In this document: one piece after another, positions 13,320 through 17,830 of the stretch
Position numbering within the stretch: position 1 is the first letter of the stretch
How the letters are laid out: each line of letters starts with the position of its first letter
Origin: Opitutales bacterium
Lineage (GTDB): Bacteria > Verrucomicrobiota > Verrucomicrobiia > Opitutales > UBA2987
Reading direction: 5' to 3'
DNA: 17,830 nt
NCBI GenBank assembly: GCA_021772555.1
Contig: JAJFLT010000035.1
Span: 1 to 17,830 of the forward strand
Program-made: the position numbers and the translations under genes
Notes under the pieces: generated by a model
What the model was told of the DNA's origin: nothing
The model's database searches: none
What the model saw: only the letters and a program-made list of their open reading frames with translations

Positions 13320-16124
13320 AAGCTGCACCTACAGGACCAAAACGCCAAAGGAACTCCACTGCGGAGCTTCGTCAAATATCTGTGCGCTTTCCTGTTCTTT
13401 ATCCCTGCGACAAGCCTGTTGGGGCAATTTATCTACGTCGAGACCTTCCAGGACACCAATGCCGAACAATGGATTCTGGGTTCGGAAAGTGGCAGTTTCA
13501 CGCCTGTGCTGACGGCTGATGCGGGCATCGATACCGATGGCGACGGCTGGCTGCGCCTCACTACCAACGGGGCCAACCAATCCAATTACGCTTACCTTAA
13601 CAGCCCGATACCCTCCGCCGGCAATACCATCGACATCGAATTCGAATACACCGTGCATGGCGGCAGCGGGGCCGACGGGATTACCTTTTTTATGTTCGAT
13701 GCCGACGTTGCCTTCGACACAGGAGCCTTCGGCGGTTCTCTCGGTTACGCCAATCGTGACGACTCGACGCCCCTGAGCGCAGGGGACGGCATGGCGGGGG
13801 GCTATTTCGGACTGGGTTTCGATACTTGGGGCAATTATTCCAACTCAAACGAGGGACGCAATGGCGGGCCCGGTTTCCTGCCCGATGAAGTCGCCGTGCG
13901 GGGTAATGGCAGCGGGCAGACGGGTTATTCTTTTATCGAGGGCACGGGCGACGGAACCAACCCCACACTCGGCACCGACTTGCAGTTTAGCGCTCGCCCC
14001 GTTACGGGCGGAGCGACTGAGGATAATTTCTTTGGAGTGCGGATTAATATCTCTGAAACCAGCATCCTTACCGTTTCGATGGAGTTCGTTCCCGGCGACG
14101 GGTATAATGAACTGTTTGCCGCGCAGCTAACCGGCACCCGCCCGGATGAACTCATGCTGGGTTATACCGCCTCTACCGGAGGCGCCAACAATTTCCATGA
14201 GGTACGCGAATTCAGTATCGAAACGACCGTCCAGCCGGTGGGCGCGCAGTTTTGGGATAGCGACGTTAATAACAACTGGGACGACACCTCGGGCAGCGAT
14301 TCGAACTGGGTCAGCGATGGGCAACCGGCGGATTGGGCGGACATCTTTTTCGGCGACGATTACGGCACAGGCGCGGAAACCGTGCAGATCGAAATAGATC
14401 GCAAGGTGCGTTCGATCAATTTCGACAACCCGTCGGATTACACCATCGATGGCGGTAATGGTGACAATTTTGAAATGGACGCTCCCGACGGCGGGACGGT
14501 CACGATCAATGTTTCGGATGCCAATTACACCGGTTCTGCCGATAATTCGATCACCCATGAGATTGACGTTCCGATCACTCTACTGGATGACCTCACCATC
14601 ACCAATATCACCGACAGCGCGGATCTCATCCTGGATGGTAATTTTACAACCAATAACAACGATATCACGGTCAATACGACCGGCAAAGGAACCGTCACGT
14701 TGGACAGTAATATTAGTGGCACCGGTGGAATTACGAAACAGGGAACCGGCACTTTGATTATGTCCGATGACGATATCGATTTTTCCGGTGATTTTGATAT
14801 CGATGCTGGCAAGGTCCAAATTATCGAGAATTCCACCGTCACTTTGGGCAGAGTAGACGGCAATGACAACTATGCCGGTAGCGGCGATATCAATTTGGCC
14901 TCCGGCGCTACTCTTGAGATCGACAATACCGCCGCCACCAATCGTGATATCATACTCGGCGGGGATCTCACCTCCACGAACGGCATTATCGATTTTAATG
15001 CGGGTGACGATATTAGATTTGAAGACGGCACCACGCAGATTGACGGCGGCACGGTCGATATGGTGGCGCGGGATGAGATCCGGGTGGGAGATGGTGGGGA
15101 TACTCCAACCGTCAATGTGACATCGGGCACAGTCAACCTGACGGCAGGATCGGCCGCCGGTGATTTCTTTGCCATTCGCAGCGGTGCGACCTGGAACCAG
15201 ACCGGCGGCACTACCACCATCGGCGGGCGTTTGACAGATATCGATGGAACATTGACCGTCAACAATGCCCAGATGAATATCAATACCACCGATGGTGCTG
15301 ACTTTAATGGAACCGTCACGGTGAACAATAACGGGAAAATCGATGTCGCCAACGATCTCAACATTTCCGGCGGGACGCTTACTGGCGGTAGTGGTGGGAC
15401 CGTAGAAGTGGGCGGCGACTTGACAGTCGATGGTGCGGCTACTTTAAGCAATGACCCGAATATCACGATGGACGGCACCGGCGCGAGAAGCATCGTCCAA
15501 AGCGGGACCGGGTCGAGCATCACGGGGATCGGCACGTTGGAAATCGCCAGCCCCGCCGGCAGCGATTTCACCACCATCGACTCGACAGTGGGAAATCTTG
15601 AGGCCAATGAAATCGTTATTACGAAGGGCACGCTGCTTCTGGGAGCCGACAACCAGATCGACAATAGCACACCAATGGAGCTTGCCGGCGGCTATTTTTC
15701 GACCGCCGGGTTCGACGACACGCTCGACACTTTAACCCTTTCCGCCGATTCTGCAATCGACGTTAACGGGGGCAACAGCACTCTGACCTTTGCCGACAGC
15801 ACTTCAGAGTCCTGGACAGCCAGCACCATGCTCACGATAACCAATTGGGACGGCATCTTCAATGATGGGGGGGGCAACGATCAGATTCGCTTTGGCGCAG
15901 GCGGGCTTGATGCCAGCCAGGTTGGACAAATCTATTTTCTCAATCCAAAAGGTGAGGATGGAATCGTAATCCAAGGGTTTTTCTCGGCGAAGCTTTTACC
16001 CAGTGGTGAAATCGTTCCTGTCATGATACCTGAGCCAAGCACCTATTTCGGCGGATTTATGATCCTGGGTGTGGCGGGTTTGCACCTTTGGCAGCGACAC
16101 CGTCGATTACAAAGAGCGAGCTGA
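13317..16124 (+). CDS. Secreted L-type-lectin-like / beta-strand-repeat protein with PEP-CTERM signal
   Basis: 935 residues. The signal peptide has a basic start, hydrophobic YLCAFLFFIPATSLLG (21-36), and cleavage near Gln37. Residues about 38-305 look like a bacterial L-type (legume-like) lectin: WLRLTTNGANQSNYAYL, then GSGADGITFFMFDAD (116-130), GGYFGLGFDTWGNYSN (161-176), EGRNGGPG and PDEVAVRG (189-196). Such domains bind sugars, usually with Ca2+. After a linker (FWDSDVNNNWDD) comes a long Asp/Thr/Gly-rich region (about 350-880) of short beta-strand repeats like autotransporter-associated repeats, for instance SGTGGITKQGTGTLIMSDD. This suggests a beta-helix. The C-terminus is PEPSTYFGGFMILGVAGLHLW (start 905) then RHRR: a PEP-CTERM motif, one transmembrane helix and a basic end, processed by exosortase. 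The likely role is a surface or matrix protein. No ATG precedes the signal, so TTG is the start. Confidence 0.88.
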   Translation: MKLHLQDQNAKGTPLRSFVKYLCAFLFFIPATSLLGQFIYVETFQDTNAEQWILGSESGSFTPVLTADAGIDTDGDGWLRLTTNGANQSNYAYLNSPIPSAGNTIDIEFEYTVHGGSGADGITFFMFDADVAFDTGAFGGSLGYANRDDSTPLSAGDGMAGGYFGLGFDTWGNYSNSNEGRNGGPGFLPDEVAVRGNGSGQTGYSFIEGTGDGTNPTLGTDLQFSARPVTGGATEDNFFGVRINISETSILTVSMEFVPGDGYNELFAAQLTGTRPDELMLGYTASTGGANNFHEVREFSIETTVQPVGAQFWDSDVNNNWDDTSGSDSNWVSDGQPADWADIFFGDDYGTGAETVQIEIDRKVRSINFDNPSDYTIDGGNGDNFEMDAPDGGTVTINVSDANYTGSADNSITHEIDVPITLLDDLTITNITDSADLILDGNFTTNNNDITVNTTGKGTVTLDSNISGTGGITKQGTGTLIMSDDDIDFSGDFDIDAGKVQIIENSTVTLGRVDGNDNYAGSGDINLASGATLEIDNTAATNRDIILGGDLTSTNGIIDFNAGDDIRFEDGTTQIDGGTVDMVARDEIRVGDGGDTPTVNVTSGTVNLTAGSAAGDFFAIRSGATWNQTGGTTTIGGRLTDIDGTLTVNNAQMNINTTDGADFNGTVTVNNNGKIDVANDLNISGGTLTGGSGGTVEVGGDLTVDGAATLSNDPNITMDGTGARSIVQSGTGSSITGIGTLEIASPAGSDFTTIDSTVGNLEANEIVITKGTLLLGADNQIDNSTPMELAGGYFSTAGFDDTLDTLTLSADSAIDVNGGNSTLTFADSTSESWTASTMLTITNWDGIFNDGGGNDQIRFGAGGLDASQVGQIYFLNPKGEDGIVIQGFFSAKLLPSGEIVPVMIPEPSTYFGGFMILGVAGLHLWQRHRRLQRAS

Positions 16125-16368
16125 ATTCGGTTCCTGCGCCGAACTAAATAGGGTCTGGATAGAGATTGTTCCAGATCACTCGCCTCATTTTTTAATGGGT
16201 AATTGAGTCGTGCTTTTGCCCTGATTTCCTGTCATTTCAGGCATTGAGGTTTTGCTTGAGTAAATCCCAATTTTTTATATCATAGGATAAGTAATATAAA
16301 TGTGAATTAATCCTTTCCGAGTAATATTTCCAATATAAGGGGCGATATTAAGTAAGGCAGGTTATATC
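16125..16368 (+). promoter_or_regulatory. Spacer between the two lectin genes with weak hairpins
   Basis: Just after the stop, TTCGG (16126-16130) pairs with CCGAA (16139-16143). Further on, TCTGGA (16154-16159) pairs with TCCAGA (16170-16175), and a six-T run follows at about 16188-16193. The second is a possible weak terminator, but its stem-to-T distance is long. The rest is AT-rich with no gene and probably carries the promoter or leader of the second lectin gene. Confidence 0.35.
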
Positions 16369-17830
16369 TTGAAGCCTCACCAACAGAGCCAAAATGCCAA
16401 GGGAACTCCCCTTGGAAGATATTCCATTATCTTGTGGGGCGTCGTGTTCTTTATACCTGCGACAAGCCTGTTTGGGCAATTTATCTATGTCGAAACCTTC
16501 CAGGATACCGCCGCCGAACAATGGATATTCGGTACCGAAAGTGGCGGCTTCACCCCGTTTTTGACGGCTCCGAGCATCGATACAGACGGTGATGGCTGGC
16601 TGCGACTGACCACGGATGGAACCAATCAGTCCAACTATGCGTATCTGGACAGCCCGATTCCCTCGGCCAACAATACCATCGATATCGAATTTGATTATAC
16701 AGTGCACGGCGGAAGCGGGGCCGACGGCATTTCTTTTTTCATGTACGATGCCGATACCACTTTCGATGCGGGAGCATTCGGGGGATCGCTTGGATACGCC
16801 AACCGCGACGATCCTGCGACCGTTGACGGATTGGCGGGCGGCTACTTCGGGCTCGGTTTCGATACATTCGGCAACTATTCGAACCCCACCGAAGGGCGCA
16901 ACGGCGGGCCGGGGTCCCTGCCCGACGAGGTTGCTCTGCGCGGTCACGGCAGCGGCCAAACCGGTTATTCCTTTATCGAGGGCACGGGAGACGGCACCAA
17001 CGCATCTCTCGGCAACGACTTGCAGTTCAGCGCGCGTCCCGTTACCGGCGGCGGTACAGAAGACAATTACTTCGGAGTAAAGATCAATATTTCCGATTCG
17101 GACGTTCTCACCGTTTCGATGGAGTTTGTTCCCGGCAATGGATTTACAGAACTCTTTGCCGCGGATTTGACCGGCACCCGCCCCGATGAGTTAAAGTTGG
17201 GATTTGCCGGATCGACCGGCGCCTCCACCAATTTCCATGAAATACGCAGTCTCAGTGTTACGACGACCGTCCAGCCGGTGGGGGCGCAGTTTTGGGACAG
17301 CGATGTCAATGACAATTGGGACGACACCTCAGGTGGTGGCAGCGTTTCCAACTGGGTAAGCGATGGGCAACCGGCGGATTGGGCCGACATCTTTTTCGGC
17401 ACGGACTACGGAACGGGTGCGGAGACCGTCCAGATCGAAATAGATCGCAAGGTCCGGTCCATAAATTTCGACAATCCTTCGGATTATACTATACAGGGTG
17501 GCGCTGGCGATAATTTCGAGATGGACGCCCCCAATGGAGGAAGCATCAGCATTAATGTGTCGGAAGCCAACTACACTTCAGCGGGTGATAACACCGTCGA
17601 GCATACCATTGATGTGCCCATCGAGATACTGGACGACCTGACTATCCGGAATATCACCGACAGCGCCGATCTGGTTTTGGATGGAGATTTCACCACTAAT
17701 GACAATGATATTTTGGCCGATGTAACCGGCGCCGGGCTGGTAACGATCAACGGAATCATCGGGGAAACCGGTGGCGGTGGCGTCACCGATCTGGAAAAAA
17801 CCGGAGACGGCGTTCTTGTGCTTACGGGTA
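16369..17830 (+). CDS. Second L-type-lectin-like / beta-strand-repeat secreted protein (partial, runs off the window)
   Basis: A tandem paralogue of the preceding gene, beginning with TTG at 16369, 7 bases after an AGG conserved with the first copy. The frame is open to the window edge, giving 487 residues. It has the same signal peptide style (VVFFIPATSLFG then QFIYVETFQD). The lectin-like domain has GSGADGISFFMYDAD, GGYFGLGFDTFGNYSN, EGRNGGPG and PDEVALRG. The linker is FWDSDVNDNWDD, followed by IEIDRKVRSINFDNPSDYTI, which the first copy also contains. The last residues (TDLEKTGDGVLVLTG) are a fresh autotransporter-associated repeat. The C-terminus and any PEP-CTERM signal lie outside the window. 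The two N-terminal halves agree at most positions, with long identical DNA stretches, so the duplication is real; the repeat region diverges more. Confidence 0.88.
   Translation, partial: MKPHQQSQNAKGTPLGRYSIILWGVVFFIPATSLFGQFIYVETFQDTAAEQWIFGTESGGFTPFLTAPSIDTDGDGWLRLTTDGTNQSNYAYLDSPIPSANNTIDIEFDYTVHGGSGADGISFFMYDADTTFDAGAFGGSLGYANRDDPATVDGLAGGYFGLGFDTFGNYSNPTEGRNGGPGSLPDEVALRGHGSGQTGYSFIEGTGDGTNASLGNDLQFSARPVTGGGTEDNYFGVKINISDSDVLTVSMEFVPGNGFTELFAADLTGTRPDELKLGFAGSTGASTNFHEIRSLSVTTTVQPVGAQFWDSDVNDNWDDTSGGGSVSNWVSDGQPADWADIFFGTDYGTGAETVQIEIDRKVRSINFDNPSDYTIQGGAGDNFEMDAPNGGSISINVSEANYTSAGDNTVEHTIDVPIEILDDLTIRNITDSADLVLDGDFTTNDNDILADVTGAGLVTINGIIGETGGGGVTDLEKTGDGVLVLTG

Noticed and set aside
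14870..15670. 266-codon open frame on the minus strand inside the first lectin gene
   Set aside because: The low-complexity Pro/Val/Ser-rich translation is a shadow of the repetitive Gly/Asp/Thr-rich sense strand.
13317..16124. Classical type V autotransporter
   Set aside because: Autotransporter-like strand repeats are present, but there is no C-terminal beta-barrel; the protein ends in a PEP-CTERM motif with one helix and basic residues.
16616..17080. 154-codon plus-strand open frame near the right end
   Set aside because: It lies out of frame within the partial second lectin gene (16369-17830), whose frame matches the paralogue throughout.
1..17830. CRISPR arrays, insertion sequences, tRNA or rRNA genes
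   Set aside because: No regularly spaced direct repeats, transposase motifs, terminal inverted repeats or cloverleaf patterns were seen by eye. The repeats present are protein-level repeats in the lectin genes.

Overview
The window is bacterial. The best guess is a member of the Verrucomicrobia (Opitutae-like) or a related PVC-group lineage. The reasons are a very large secreted protein with a C-terminal PEP-CTERM sorting signal, autotransporter-associated beta-strand repeats joined to an L-type-lectin-like domain, and several chemoreceptors alongside Gram-negative outer-membrane proteins. This is inferred from protein style only; no rRNA or other marker gene is present.

Layout. Positions 158-1355 carry a stand-alone CheY-like receiver and a small globin-fold protein that appears to lack the proximal heme histidine. 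A terminator-like hairpin follows. Positions 1663-9726 form a plus-strand sensory block: an outer-membrane porin, a short PstS-like periplasmic binding protein, and three methyl-accepting chemotaxis proteins (MCPs). The third MCP has a periplasmic domain with a c-type heme motif. A decayed C-terminal piece of a fourth MCP lies between the second and third. No CheA, CheW, CheR or CheB is present, so these receptors must use a core pathway encoded elsewhere. Positions 9782-10366 hold a broken alginate-export-type porin, followed by a hairpin-rich stretch.

Positions 10521-11889 run on the minus strand: an OGG1-type 8-oxoguanine DNA glycosylase behind a small secreted protein of unknown function. 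A short-chain dehydrogenase (11992-12816) diverges from them. After a 500-base AT-rich gap come two tandem paralogues, each starting with TTG. They encode very large secreted lectin/beta-strand-repeat proteins. The first is complete (935 aa, PEP-CTERM) and the second runs off the end of the window.

How the genes may work together (inference): the porin would let a solute or oxyanion into the periplasm, the PstS-like protein would bind it, and the adjacent MCP could read the binding protein. The other two MCPs have different sensor domains (bimodular helical bundle; c-heme) but share nearly the same signalling half and the same C-terminal tail, so they look like duplicated signalling modules with exchanged sensors. 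The lectin/PEP-CTERM pair is an independent surface or matrix module.
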